Shown: one piece after another, positions 44,843-56,300 of the stretch
Layout: every line of letters starts with the position of its first letter
How positions within the stretch are numbered: the stretch's first letter is position 1
Origin: Colius striatus
Taxonomy: Eukaryota; Chordata; Aves; Coliiformes; Coliidae
Assembly: GCF_028858725.1 (NCBI RefSeq)
Contig: NC_084761.1
Location: 97,241,971 to 97,305,970 of the forward strand
DNA: 64,000 bases
Reading direction: 5' to 3'
Notes under the pieces: model-generated
The model's database searches: none
What the model was told of the DNA's origin: nothing
Seen by the model: only the letters and a program-made list of their open reading frames with translations
Made by a program: the position numbers and the translations under genes

Positions 44843-47191
44843 CTAAGCAGCCTGGCTAAGCAGGGCTGGGTCCAACACTTTGTACTGGAGGTAGCTGAGC
44901 TTCTCCAGGCGCGTGCGTTTGAGCAGAGGGAACCACTCCCAGAAGGGCAGCTCCAGCACCACGTAGCCCAGGCGCCGCAGCTGCCGCCGCTTCAGGCGGT
45001 GCAGCCCCAGCAGGCGCTTGGAGCAGTAGCAGAAGTGGTTTCTGTTGGACACCTGGATGGCCACTTTCAAGCCCTGGGGCTGAAGAGATGGGGAGGCTTT
45101 AAGGCAGAGCCCACCTGAAAGCAGAGCACGATCCCTTGCTTCTCCTCCTCTCTCCTGACTGTGAGTCCTGGCTTCATTTTCCCCTTCCAGGGCAGACGGG
45201 CTGTCACACCTGCCTCTGATCAGCTGAGCCATTAAGTCATCCGTTAGACTAACTCCCATGTCTTCCAGTTTCTTCTCTGCACCAAAATCTTTCAAGTTGA
45301 AAGGGATGGGACGGCCATCCGGGCCCAGGTGGACCTCCAGATCACTCGACCTGGTGTGAGGCAGGATCATGTGGTTTCTCACATACTCAGGGCCACCCAG
45401 CACGCTCTGCAGAAGGGAAGTGGCTTCCACAATTTCGGGCCTGACGTAGATTTCTTGCTCTGCAAAATTCAGAGCCATCTCTGTCATCTCTTGATAAAGG
45501 TGAGGGGGAAGGAGGTTGCCTTGGTAGCTTGGGCACTCGATTTCCACACTCTTACTCAGGGTGAACAGGTCCTTTTGGAGCTCGTATTTACTCTTTCTTG
45601 TCTTCTGGACAAACTCATCCCCAAAGGCATAGTCTATGAGCTCCTCTGGGAAGCGTTCCACAAAGGCCAAGCCAAGCAGACCAGTGAGGAGATGTTCTGG
45701 GAACTTCCTGAACTCATGGAGTTTCCTACACATTTGTTCTATCAGGCTGGAGTAAAACTCTTCCTCGTTTGGAGGTTCATAGTCCAGGCAGCCAAAGGAC
45801 CACAAGAGCTTGGCAGCATCTTTGCTTCGGCAGTAAGTGGCCTTAGAAGGCAAAGCCTTGGCGACGGCAGCCAAAATGCCTTCGTCAAAGTAGTGGAGAG
45901 ATGAACAGGTGAGAGTGATGTGCATGATGCCCTGGGTGTTGGTGGTGGGAACCCGAGGGGGAATGACCCTCCCCAGCTCCCTGAGGAGGGGCAAGTGATC
46001 CATGCGGGCGTAGCGCAGCATTTTCAGCACGTTCACCAGAGCGTAAGTGCTCATGTTTCCCATCTGCACCGACACCCTGTCAGCGATTTTCCTCATGACG
46101 TGGTCAGAGATGCCACTGAGGGATTTGAAGAGCCCTAAGCAGATGGCACCCAGCTCCTCCAAGGTGAAGGAATCCAAGTGCTTCAAAATCATGTTCTCCA
46201 CCTTCTGCGTCAAGTCGCGCGGCGACCTCCGGCCTTCGCCTATGATGTAGACGAGCTGAACGAAGCGGGGCAGGGTGAGCTCTTGCCAGTGCCTGTTGGC
46301 ATAGCTGAACAAGATGCCGAGGAAGGAGGGCACGCTGCGCTCCAGGTAGCGCCAGCAGTCAGCCACCAGCAGCAGCTGCTCCAGCTGCATGTCCCAGGCC
46401 CGCCGGCAGAACTCCCTGTCGCAGGCGTCCAGCAGAGGGTGGGCTGCAGGAAGGCCCAAGCGCACACACGCCTTCAAAAGGGCCACCAGATCCCCTGTGC
46501 CCAGGGCTGCCAGGCTCTGGGCAGCACAGACACAGAGGGTGTGAAACTCAGGTTGGAATGCCAAGGCTGAGTGGTGTTCTGCTGGCAAACGACTCAGCTT
46601 GAGGAAGTAATCCGTGATGGCTGCTGGGCTCAGGTTGGTCCTGCCTATGGCCACTGCCTGTAGAATCCCATCCCTTTCCTCCAAGGGAAGGGGCTCGATG
46701 GGCTCCGACTTGTCATAGCTGAGAGCCCTGTACTCGGGCCTCCCCTGCTGAAACACCCGAGGGTCCTCCTTGGAGTCATGCTTTTCTCTTTCTTCCTCCT
46801 CTGCCTCCTCCTTGGTTTGTGCTGCAGGGAGTTTGGGTTTGGGATGGGCCTTTCTGGGGGAAGGGTGCAGAGCTCGAGAAGAGGCGGTGCCCAACGAGAG
46901 CTGAACCGCTGCGGCACTGGTCAAACCATCGCCCGGAGCCTGGCTGCTGCTGCTCCTCCCAGCTCTGCTCCTGGCGTAGGCAGAGGGATTATAGGGCACT
47001 CTGTAGTCCACTGGCTTCAGCAGCTGGATTGTGGCTGCAGGCTCATCACCAGCCTTGGCTCTTTCTGGGTTCTCTTCCTTCTTCTGCTCACTCGTGCTGC
47101 TCCTGCTCTCGGCCTCGCGCCTGGCTGTGGTCGAAAACGCAGTCGCCCTGCTCAGCCTGGGAAATCTTCTGCATATTAGCACTGTAGCCAT
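44843..47191 (-). CDS. FASTKD5: FAST kinase domain-containing protein 5, mitochondrial
   Basis: Mitochondrial RNA-granule protein needed for processing non-canonical junctions of the polycistronic mitochondrial transcript, including COX1 mRNA maturation. Coding sequence is one uninterrupted exon of 782 residues, near the human 764. The N-terminus MATVLICRRFPRLSRATAFS is an Arg-rich amphipathic presequence. FAST_1 lies about residues 450-525 (KLLWSFGCLDYEPP), FAST_2 about 535-625, and the RAP domain about 705-765 (VAIQVSNRNHFCYCSKRLLG, then ELPFWEW). Just upstream a strong acceptor (CCCTTTTTTCAG|TACC, exon edge at 47229) indicates a spliced 5' UTR. Nested within UBOX5 intron 1 on the same strand, so transcripts of the two genes may be alternative products of one promoter, as reported in mammals. 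The kinase-like name does not imply kinase activity. Confidence 0.96.
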   Translation of the reverse strand: MATVLICRRFPRLSRATAFSTTARREAESRSSTSEQKKEENPERAKAGDEPAATIQLLKPVDYRVPYNPSAYARSRAGRSSSSQAPGDGLTSAAAVQLSLGTASSRALHPSPRKAHPKPKLPAAQTKEEAEEEEREKHDSKEDPRVFQQGRPEYRALSYDKSEPIEPLPLEERDGILQAVAIGRTNLSPAAITDYFLKLSRLPAEHHSALAFQPEFHTLCVCAAQSLAALGTGDLVALLKACVRLGLPAAHPLLDACDREFCRRAWDMQLEQLLLVADCWRYLERSVPSFLGILFSYANRHWQELTLPRFVQLVYIIGEGRRSPRDLTQKVENMILKHLDSFTLEELGAICLGLFKSLSGISDHVMRKIADRVSVQMGNMSTYALVNVLKMLRYARMDHLPLLRELGRVIPPRVPTTNTQGIMHITLTCSSLHYFDEGILAAVAKALPSKATYCRSKDAAKLLWSFGCLDYEPPNEEEFYSSLIEQMCRKLHEFRKFPEHLLTGLLGLAFVERFPEELIDYAFGDEFVQKTRKSKYELQKDLFTLSKSVEIECPSYQGNLLPPHLYQEMTEMALNFAEQEIYVRPEIVEATSLLQSVLGGPEYVRNHMILPHTRSSDLEVHLGPDGRPIPFNLKDFGAEKKLEDMGVSLTDDLMAQLIRGRCDSPSALEGENEARTHSQERGGEARDRALLSGGLCLKASPSLQPQGLKVAIQVSNRNHFCYCSKRLLGLHRLKRRQLRRLGYVVLELPFWEWFPLLKRTRLEKLSYLQYKVLDPALLSQAA

Positions 47192-47229
47192 GGGTCACAA
47201 TTTACTGGGGTCAGAATTGCTTCCAGGTA
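47192..47229 (-). other. FASTKD5: FASTKD5 5' UTR portion of coding exon
   Basis: 38 bases between a pyrimidine-rich 3' splice site (CAG complement at 47230-47232) and the ATG at 47191. Shows that an upstream non-coding exon is needed; the only good candidate seen is at 51116. Confidence 0.6.
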
Positions 47230-47440
47230 CTGAAAAAAGGGCAGATGAAGAATGAGTGGCTTCCAGCTAACACGAGGCACTCTCTCATTTAAGCCTTTAC
47301 GCTACCCAAGGTGCGGTGACGCCGGGGTCTGCGCCCGACGTGCCCCGAGCTCAAGGTGTGTGGCACTCAGGCATCACAAGCTACAAGTAACCCAGCAGAC
47401 AGTATGGGAGTTAAGAGAAAAAACAAAACCACAACCCAAA

Positions 47441-47500
47441 ATCATAGAATCATAGAATGGTAGGGGTTGGAAGGGACTTTTAGAGATCAGCTTGGAGAGG
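47441..47500 (-). mobile_element. CR1 LINE terminal fragment
   Basis: Begins 'aatcatagaatcatagaatg', then 'taggggttggaagggacttt'. About 60 bases. Confidence 0.8.
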
Positions 47501-49827
47501 TTCGGGGTGTTCAGAGACGTTCTACTTCGGTCACCGTGGTCTAAAACACCAACCACCACCCCAGAGGCTGCTGAAATATTCAGGGTGCAACGCTGTGCTT
47601 TGAGTCTAGAGACAGTATGTGGAGGCTGTGAGTAAAAGCAGAGCACAGAGTAAGAACTGGCCCAGAACCCACAGATGGAGATGGGTGGGAAGGAGAAACG
47701 AGGCCCCAGAAGTGAAGTGGGGGAAGAACAAGGGAGAAGTAACACACAACATTCCCAGCTGCTACATCCTGAGTTGAGAACCAGAGGAAAGAGAGTTTTA
47801 GCTTCAGATTTGGAAGTGTTTCTCATAGTTACAGGGTACAGAAGGCTGAAAAAAATGCCAGGTGCCTTCCCAACTCCTGCCTAAACCAGCTGCAGCACAG
47901 AGGGTGAGGATGAGAAATCTGTCAGGAGTTAAGCTGTGTGCTGCCAGCCCCCAGGAGCTGCCAAACCAGCCTGTTTACCACCATTCAGCTGCTGAGCCCA
48001 AGTGCTCAGTGCTAAGTGTAGCACACCCTGATCCCTCTCAGTCCCAAACATGCATCAGATCAGGCTTTCAGATCCCTCTTGCTCTCTCTACCACGGGGCA
48101 CTGTGCAATCAGGAAAGCTGCAGCCTGGCAGGGATGGTGATAGGCATCAGTTTCTGCACTCCCCACAGGGCAAAGAAATCCTTTAGGGCATCCCTCTGAG
48201 CTCTGCTTCCCACCAAGTGCCACACCAAGATGTTGAACCAGTGCAGGCAAAGGCAGTTTTGCTGCAGCAAAATGGATGCCTTGAGGGAGGAAGAGGTGGG
48301 ATGAAGAGGCTTTGGGGGTACCTGAGCAGAGAGGGCTGCAGAGGGATGGGGGCTCACACACAGCTCTGGCTGAACAGGAGCTGCACTCTGAGTGTCTCAG
48401 CAGCAGATGATTTATTCCTGAAGCAGCAGCTCCTCTCAGGGAAGGGCGAGATGGGAAGAAGAGGTTGGGGAGAGTCCAAGTGAGGGTCTTTATTCCCCCT
48501 TGGTACCAGCTGCAGGGCTCTCTCTGTGCACCCTGAACTCTCCCACAGCAGAGACGCAGGCAAACCAGCCCTGTTTGTGACCCAGGTATGAGCAGCCTGC
48601 TGCTCTCTACAGAGCTCATGAGAGATCAGCCCCAGGGCAACGTCCAGGGCCTCAATTCAGCCCTCTGGGATCAACTCTGTCAACTCACACTGAGGCAGAC
48701 GAGGAGATCTCCCATCCTTTGCTCCATGGGCAGAGCTTGGTGGGTGGGGAGAAGCCGTGGGAGCAGTAACCCACTCAGCTGCCCCAGCAGGAGGGCTGAA
48801 AAAAGCAACCCAGGGGACTCCTGGGGTAATAAAGAGGGAGGGCAAGCTGAAATGAGGATTTCTGGAGACAGCCATTCAAGGAGGACGGTACAACAAAGAG
48901 AACAAAGTGTGTTTAAGATGATTAGTAAATGGCTGACAAATATTGAGAGACACTCACTAGGTGCTGAGCTTGCCAAGCACCTTATTGTGGATCCCATGGC
49001 AGCTCCCAGTGCAGATCAGGCCCTGCCTCACAGACCTCAGGCAGCTGCAAGGCCAAAACTGCCTCTTTCCAGTGGCAGAAGTCAAACTGTGACAGGCTGG
49101 AGAGACTCTGCCCCTTCCCTACCACTGATTGTCTTGTGAGTGGGGAAAAGGACAAGCTCCCTCAGAACCTGAAGAGGAAAACCTGAGCCAAGAGCTGTGA
49201 GGCTGTGGCACAGCCCAGGCCTGAAACTCAGGCAAGCAGGACCTGGATTTCAAAGCTCTCCCAGTTAGCAGAGAGAAATGACAGATGAGAAAATACCCTG
49301 TCTGGCTCTACTGGCTGTGATGTTCAGCCTGAACTGGTCACAAAGGGCAGGAATCTCCTTTGTGTGGCTGGAAAGAGGCAGTGAGCAAAGTTCAGATCTG
49401 TACCAGAGCACCTCATCCCCTCCAGCATCCTGTCTGGCTTCTAGCACCTCACAGGGCTTGGCCTGGAGGACACTCAGAGGGGCTGGTTCAAGCTGTAAAA
49501 ATGATCTCAGACAAGAGGAGGCCCATGCAATTTGGGCTCTTTGAGAGCCTGCTTTGTCTGACTCTGTTTTGCACATCTCCTGAGGCCAGCACTACCGAGA
49601 GCCAGGCCACTTATGTCCAACAACCTCTGCCTGACATTGAGAAGTGACACCACCTATGACACCAGCACTCTGCCATCACCAGAAACAGCCTTCTCAGCAA
49701 CGACAGCCCCACTTGGAAGACAGAGAAGCAAAGTCCCACGCTGCTAAGACCACGATCCACACAGTTCAGCATCAAGCTTGGACACATCTGGGAAGCTACT
49801 CAGTAAAAAGAGGACTTCTCTCTTTTC
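47501..49827. other. Gene-free UBOX5 intron 1 sequence
   Basis: Upstream of FASTKD5. Short open frames only, no family resemblance and no convincing splice pairs. Confidence 0.5.
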
Positions 49828-49965
49828 ATAGACTGGTAGAGGTTGGAAGGGACCTCTAGAGCTCATCCAGCCCAATCCCCTGCTAGAGCAGGTTCCCCTC
49901 GATCAGGGGACACAGGAACATGTCCAAGTGGGTTTTGAAAAGCTCCAGACAAGATTTTGCTCCAA
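49828..49965 (-). mobile_element. CR1 LINE 3' fragment
   Basis: 'catagactggtagaggttgg', 'gggacctctagagctcatcc' and 'caggaacatgtccaagtggg', about 135 bases. Confidence 0.88.
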
Positions 49966-50368
49966 AATCCAGCAAAAAGTGAGAAGCAAATGAGAAGAGC
50001 GTGTGCAGGGGAGCGAGGTCTGCATGTGAAGAGGCTTCAGGCACCCCTGAAAGAAGCAGGCTGGGTCCAAAAGGCTTTTTGCCCTTGTCTTTCACCCACT
50101 CTCAGCCTCAATCTTTGAAGTTTGTACAGCATTTCTTTTCCAACTCAACCTACACCTATGCTCGACTTTCCTCTCTCATGCTACCCTGAGCGATCTTCCT
50201 CCTCTCACTGCACTTCTCCTCGCTGCACAGCCAAAGTCCTGCCCACCTCTGGGCAAATCCCTCCAGAAACTTCACTTCCAACTCCAAAACACCAGTCAGG
50301 AAGTGAGTTTTGGAGCTGGGCCTTGTGAGGCTGCAAATGCACTTTGCAGATGTGATGGAAACATCTTT

Positions 50369-50384
50369 GTGTGTGTGTGTGTGA
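50369..50384 (+). repeat. Short (GT)n microsatellite
   Basis: About eight GT dinucleotides. Confidence 0.8.
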
Positions 50385-50466
50385 CACTTAAAAGCTGAGT
50401 TCTTGGCTAAGAACTGTTTGCTGCACAACAGGGAAAAAAACAACCTTCCTGGAGAGATGCCACCTG

Positions 50467-50552
50467 CCTCAGGGGAAGGAGATGGAGCTTCTCTGGGGAA
50501 GGAGATGGAGCTGCCCCCTCTCTGGGAAGGAGATGGAGCTGCCCCCTGCAAT
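50467..50552 (+). repeat. Three tandem copies of an about 30 bp unit
   Basis: Units share 'ggaaggagatggagct' followed by variable 'gccccctctctg'. No role seen. Confidence 0.75.
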
Positions 50553-51115
50553 GGTGCCTGTGCTTCTGCCCCCTTGGAAACACTCAAACGGGCTGGAGAA
50601 CCCTCACGGGCTCCACGCAGCAGCCCCATGCCCTGCTCCATCCCTGAGGGGCAGACGACACCTCCTCGGGACGTCTGAGGAACAGCAGCTCCCAGCAGCG
50701 AAGCGTTGGGGGTAAATCAGTTTCTTAAGTCCAGGAGCCCTCAGCGAACACCCCGCGCTCGGGCCGAAAAGAACAACAGAAAAGGAATGTTCCCCACCCC
50801 GAGCCGCCCCTTTCTCTGCTGGGTTGTGCTTTCCTTCGCCTCCCGTTGAAGCCGCCGCCGGCAGAAGGGCTCGGGCATGACCGGGGACACTACCAAGGGC
50901 ATTACCGGGGGTATCAGCGGGGGCGTCCCTCCGGCTGCAGCTCACCCGTGTCCCAGCCGCACGCCCGCGGGGAAGCGCGGGGGGCTCGGCGCATGTGCGT
51001 GTCCGTGTCCGTTCCACAGCCGCCCCGGGCCCGCCGAGGGGGCAGCGCGGGGACGGGACGGGATTTGAGGGGGAGAAGGGGGGAAGTGGCGGCCCGCGAA
51101 GCCGCTGGCACTCAC

Positions 51116-51250
51116 CGCGGCCCGGCCCCGCCGCCGGCTCCGGCCCCGCCGCCCGCTCGGCCCCGCCGCCGCTGCCGGTCACCTGACGTGACGCGGTTCC
51201 GGGCGGACGGGAGCGGGAGCGGTGGCGTCACGGCATCGCTGCGCTGGAAA
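51116..51250 (-). promoter_or_regulatory. UBOX5: CpG promoter and 5' non-coding exon, probably shared by UBOX5 and FASTKD5
   Basis: On the minus strand a clean donor GCCGCG|GTGAGT ends an exon at 51116. Upstream of it are GC boxes, a CGGAA ETS-type site and overlapping TGACGTGAC / GTCACGTCA motifs near 51185-51195, features of a broad housekeeping promoter. Both UBOX5 (ATG 42031) and FASTKD5 (acceptor 47230) lack another visible 5' exon. Transcription start is estimated at about 51190-51240. Inference from sequence signals and known mammalian organisation. Confidence 0.6.
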
Positions 51251-51257
51251 CGGGCTT

Positions 51258-51890
51258 CGTGGAGCCCCAGCCCTGCCCTCACCCTGCCCGGCCCAGCGCC
51301 AACCCCTCAGCACCACGCCTCGGGGATCCCTCCATGCTGGGCACTCCCCCAGCTCCCTGGGCAGCCTGGCACAGGGCTGACACCCCTCTCAGGGAAACAG
51401 CTCTGCCTCAGCTCCAGCCTCAACCTCCCCTGGGGCAACTTGAGGCTGTTTCCTCTCATCACCGTTACTTGGGAGCAGAGCCCAACCCCCAGCTCCTGTC
51501 AGGGAGTTGCAAAGAATGCTCTTGTGTCCCCTCAGGTTCCTCTTCCCCAGGATGAACACCCTCATCCCCTGCCCAGCCCCTTGTGCTCCAGCCCCTTCCC
51601 CAGCTCTGTGCCCGGCTCTGGCCACGCTGCAGCCCCTCAGTGTCCCTGTGGCAGTGAGTGAGGGGCCCAGCACTGACACAGCCCTGGAGCTGCAGCCTCC
51701 CCAGGGCCCAGCACAGGGGACAATCCCTGCCCTGCTCCTGCTGCCACCCCAGTGCTGATCCCAGCCAGGCTGCCCTTGGCCTTCTTGCCCCCCTGGGCAC
51801 GCTGCTGGTTCCTGCTCAGCACCAACCCCCCCAGGCCCTTTCCCTGCAGCCGTTTCCAGCCCCTCTGCCCCAGCCTGGAGCGGGGCCGCA
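51258..51890 (-). mobile_element. CR1 LINE fragment splitting the UBOX5/FASTKD5 CpG island
   Basis: Inverted CR1 ('cagccctgccctcaccctgc' to 'ccgtttccagcccctctgcc'). Its body shares long near-identical blocks with the 33 and 36 kb copies. CpG-rich unique DNA resumes on its far side. Confidence 0.9.
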
Positions 51891-51934
51891 GGGCAGGGCT
51901 CACCTTTGCAGATCAGCATCACACAGAGCTGAAC

Positions 51935-52135
51935 AAGCCGCGCTGACCGGCCGCGTTAACCCCTTCCCCGCCGCCCGGCCGCTGCCGTCACGCACCCGCA
52001 CCGCGCTCCCCTCTGCGGCCGGCAGGGGGCGCCAGCGCCGCGCCCCTCCCGCTCCGCTGCCACGTGACACGGGAGAGGGCCACGTGACGGCGCGGCCGTG
52101 GCCATGGCGGCTCAGGGCTGTGGGGCTCTCTGAGG
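51935..52135. promoter_or_regulatory. Second CpG-rich block with CTCF-like and twin CACGTGAC sites
   Basis: CCGGCAGGGGGCGCC at 52019-52033 fits the CTCF core. GCCACGTGAC occurs twice with exactly 20-bp spacing (E-box cores at 52061 and 52081), typical of USF/TFE3-type promoters. A plus-strand ATG in good context at 52104 opens only a nine-residue frame. Possibly the other half of the 51.2 kb promoter, separated by the CR1. Confidence 0.5.
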
Positions 52136-52149
52136 GGAGGTTGTGCCGG

Positions 52150-52290
52150 TTGGGCACTGCAGCCCTGGCCCAGGCTGCTCGGGAGGTCACGTTCCTCTGC
52201 CCCCCGATCGAGGGGAACTTGCTTGAGCAGAGGCTTGTGCTGGAGCAGCTCTAGAGGTCCCATCCCACCCCCATTACTGTGATTTCATGG
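52150..52290 (+). mobile_element. CR1 LINE 3' fragment
   Basis: Direct orientation: 'ccctggcccaggctgctcgg', 'ctggagcagctctagaggtc', and the end 'actgtgatttcatgg'. Confidence 0.85.
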
Positions 52291-52499
52291 CCAGGCAGTG
52301 TCCCATGGAGACATGGACACACACATCGACCCACTGTGCTGGCAAATCCTGCCTCTTCCCCACCACACCAGGCTGCTCTGGGACAGGAGCTATGAGGAAC
52401 GTGCTGCTCTGTCCAAGTTAAAGCCTTCCCTGCACTTCCCCAGCCTTCCCAACCCCCCCGTGGCTCTGTCTGCTTCTCCCACCCCCGACACAATCACAC

Positions 52500-53335
52500 A
52501 AACCCACACAGTCAGATTTTTAAAACGAGGCCTTTCTCCATTTTATTTTGCCCAATAAAAACCCTTCACAGTCAGGTAGAGATAGAAGAGTGAGAGATAC
52601 GTATACATATAGATCTCCATATCTATTTATATATATATATATACATACCTCTGTACAGATCTATATATATATTCACGGTAGAAAATCCCAAAGGCAGTAG
52701 CTCTTCACATCTTGATAACCCAATGGAAAACAGACAACAGACTAGCAGTAGGTTGGGAAGGGTGATGTAGTCTTCACTAGACTTTCCAACTACACTTGTT
52801 GCTGTACAAAAAGAAATCCCAGAACGCTGCGTTTTTATCCCTTTTCCAACCTCTTTGTCTTTACAGACACCGACCAGAGGCAAAGCCAACACGGCAAAGG
52901 TGTTTGGAAGTGACTGGTGGACAGGAGGGACACCTATCTTTATGGAGTTCTTGTTTTAAATATATATTTTTAAAAGTATATATATATATATAATTTTAAT
53001 GGATTTCTCTTTTTAACACATTGTTTTTGTTCCAAAAGTCTCATTAAACTCAGTTTGGAGAAACCAGCAACAGTCAAACGCAGGAACGAAACAGTGACGG
53101 AGTCGAGTTCAGAACACTTCTGGTTTGAATTCACAGTCAGAGCAGAGAGAGACTGAGGCATCAAGAAACAAACAAGAAAGGGGAAAGAAAAGCACAAGGC
53201 TGGGGTTGAATTTACAGTCGGGGTAGGCCCGAAATGTTGGGCCAAAGGGTCCTACACATAGACACAAGCCTGCGGCTCACCCGGCGGTGGAGAGCTCTGC
53301 CTGCTCTTCCCCGGGGCTTTTATTGCTGGTGAAAT
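52500..53335 (-). other. 3' UTR-like AT-rich block with poly(A) signals, owner uncertain (LZTS3?)
   Basis: Unique, repeat-poor DNA of lower GC, with minus-strand AATAAA at about 52542-52547 and again near 53318, U-rich runs and two (TA)n tracts (52630-52642, 52977-52992). Looks like the end of a brain-type long 3' UTR on the minus strand. The only minus-strand gene upstream is LZTS3, whose stop is about 7.4 kb away, so the link is speculative. Confidence 0.35.
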
Positions 53336-56300
53336 CAGACAGCAGGCTTTCTCAGGGCCCAACCTGATGTTCTCCCATCGGGGAGCTGGGTTTTCGGGAG
53401 CAGGAGGAGGGGGGAAACACCGATTGATCTGCTGGAGAAGAGACGCAGACGACGGGTGACTTGAAGCGACGTGCATCGATCCCGGCTGGGGAAAGCCTCA
53501 CGAAGCGTACTGCCCGGTGCAAGGCAAAGGCCAAGAGGGGTTCCTCTCGGCTCACAGCATTTACCAGGTCCGAGTGAGTGCAAACAAAGACACCTTGGAG
53601 GAGCTCCAGCCCTGGGCTGAGCTCTGCTGGGACACGGCTGCCTGGAAAGGGACTGCATAGACACACTGGTCGGTTGTGCAGCATTAGTTTGTGTTGCACC
53701 GGTGGTGCAGCTCTGCCCCAGCACGTTTGGCTCCCTTCAGTCTCTGGAAGGGAAGCCATGTGCCACCCATGGGAGAAAGGGGACCTTCTCCTCTGAGACA
53801 GGACAGCCTGGCTCTCAGGAAGTGCAGAGCTGGCCCTGTGATCTCCCACTGGGATCTGGCTGTCACCGGACACTCCGGGAGATCCAGCAGATCCCACATG
53901 GGTGAGTTAGTGGAGAAAACCTGCTGCAGCAACCCAGGAACAGTTCAGAAGGGGATGGACCACACCTCCTGGGGACCCAGACTAGTGGCCTGCTGGATAC
54001 AGGCAGTTTTGGGCTCTCTGGACAAATGGAGACTACCAAGATGGATTATTTGGAGACAGACTGAGCCTTGCATCCCTTTCCAAAGCAGAAGAGCCCAGAG
54101 CTGGAGCAGTGAAGGTATTCAAGGGAACATTGGCTTGCCTGCAGGTATCAGAGTTGGGAATAGCCCCTTTTAAATCTCTCTAGAAAAGAAACCTATTGCT
54201 TTGTGACAGAAAGCAGAGGCTTTCTGCCTGAGAAAAAAGATCTGTAAAAGAGCCATGAAAACACAACCCTGCGTGTCAGAGGTTGTCCCGTGCTCCAGAC
54301 CTGACACAATCCCCTTCATTGGGTGAACCAGGGAGGAAGCTTAGCCTGAAAATGCAGAAGCTTATTTCTGGAACATCCTCTTGGGAAGGATGTGATCCCA
54401 GCCCCTCGATACACTGGGGGCTGGGAGACATGGGTGCTGCGTGCCCCTCAGACCAGGGGTGCTCATACACCCCTCACACCCCTGTCTTTCTGGAAAGTGG
54501 AAGGACAGGGAAGCCCCAGAGCTGTCTGAGTGTGGTGTTGGGATGGTGTGAGGCCCCATGCAATGATCTCAAGTGACTGCAAGCCATGGGGATGTCCTTC
54601 AGCAAGAAGCAGGAGGGCTCTTGGAGGTAAAGCAGGGCTGATCTAGCTGTCATGAGAATGATGGAGAGGTGAGGATCAGTAGTCTAGGAAGCTCCTCTGA
54701 GGGCAGGGTTGGGACATGCCAGTCTCAGTGGGAGCTTTGGGCTTCAGCTCCAGCATGGTTAGACTTATCTGGGAGAGTACTGGGAGAGGCACTGGCTGCT
54801 CCTGGGGCAACAGGGATGATGATGAGCTAAAAGGAGGCAGGAGAGTCTGGTGAGCTGAGGAGTAGCAGGGCACAGGCAGCGTGATGAGCACATCTTGAGC
54901 AAGGGATCCTGTTGAAAAGTAACTGTAAAGCAACTTTCAAGGCTTAGGCTGGAAGGTTGGGTTAAAATGACACCAAGCTGTGGCTGCACATCAGCAGGCT
55001 TTCATGGCCTTGGCAGCAATGGAGTGGAGAAGGCTTAGCACAGCTGGGCAGCAGGGGCATGTGCCCCAGGTCCAGCCTCACCTGAGCACCCATCCACAGG
55101 AGCACTGGGTGTGCAGGAGCTCAGATCTCCCACTGGCCCAGGGGAAAGACCTCCCTCTCCTCCTGGAGCCAGGCTCAGGAGCTTTGATGGAGCTAAGCTG
55201 GGCAGAGATGCCTTCAGAACCCCAAGCAAGACAAGCAAAGACTACAGTGCCTTCACCTCAGGAGAGGGTTCCCCTGCTAAGGAGGGTGCTGAGGATGCCC
55301 TGGGGTGAGCTGGGGAGAGGGCACCAAGGGAACAGCCAGCAGGAGCACCGGCTTTCAGGGTACACATTTTCCTGGCCACGTCACCCTGAGCCAGAACAAG
55401 CCCTTGTCTGGACCCTGCAGCAACATCTGCTGCTAAACTAGAGAAGACAAGTGTAATGGCTGGCTTGGCATGCATCCTCTCTTCTCTCCAGGAGGAATTG
55501 CATCCATCCTTGCCTCCTGGAGCTAGTTGGCATGACCATGGAGCATACTGCTGTAACAAACTGGAGGCAACCAGCTCACCCAGGATCTCTGTTCTGCTCT
55601 GTCCTGTCTAGCAAAGGAAAGGCCCTTTATGGACCTGCCAAACATTCCCAGGGGCCACACAGTGAAATCCAAGCCCTTTCCTGTCCCCTTCCAGCTCTCA
55701 TTCCCCTTTTCCAGCCCACAGCAGCCTTGTCCCTCCCCGGGAAAGCTGTGAGGCAGCTCCAATCACACAGTCCAGCGCCCTCTGGAGATCTTTGGTCATG
55801 TTACTCGTCTGCTCAGTCTTGAGCAAGCTATAAAGTGCCACTGCAAGGGGGCAGGAGTGGTGTGGGTTGGTCCTTCCCATGGACAGAGCTCAGGGGCAGC
55901 AGGGCTCACGGGAGGCACTGCTGTCTGCCAGGAATTTGGATGTGAGAGAATTAACCAGGGCCTTGGGATGACAGCCAAGCATCAGAGGAGGACAGTGACA
56001 GCAGACTGCTCTGTGGGAGCCCATCCCAAGCCTATTGCCTTCCTGGGAGGTGCTGAGCACCCCCCATTTCCACTGCAGCCAGTAAAAGCTCAGAGGGTGC
56101 TGAGCACCCTCCATATAGTGCTCAGCACTCAAACACAACATCAGCTGCTACTGTCACCAAGATGGAAGCCACAGAGCTTTCTTGTCTCTTCATTTAATCA
56201 TTGTATAGACAGAGCTGGGCTGTTATTTACACCCAAGCACATTTGTCTCCATATAAGGTAGCAGCAGAAGAGCAACCATTTGATTCCCATCTTGAGTGTG

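Noticed and set aside
9682-50384. Possible CRISPR-like arrays among the tandem repeats
   Set aside because: Units are contiguous without unique spacers, and this is a vertebrate nuclear genome.
50604-51182. 192-residue minus-strand frame at the CpG island
   Set aside because: Has no ATG start and runs through the predicted splice donor at 51115; composition is that of a GC-rich promoter.
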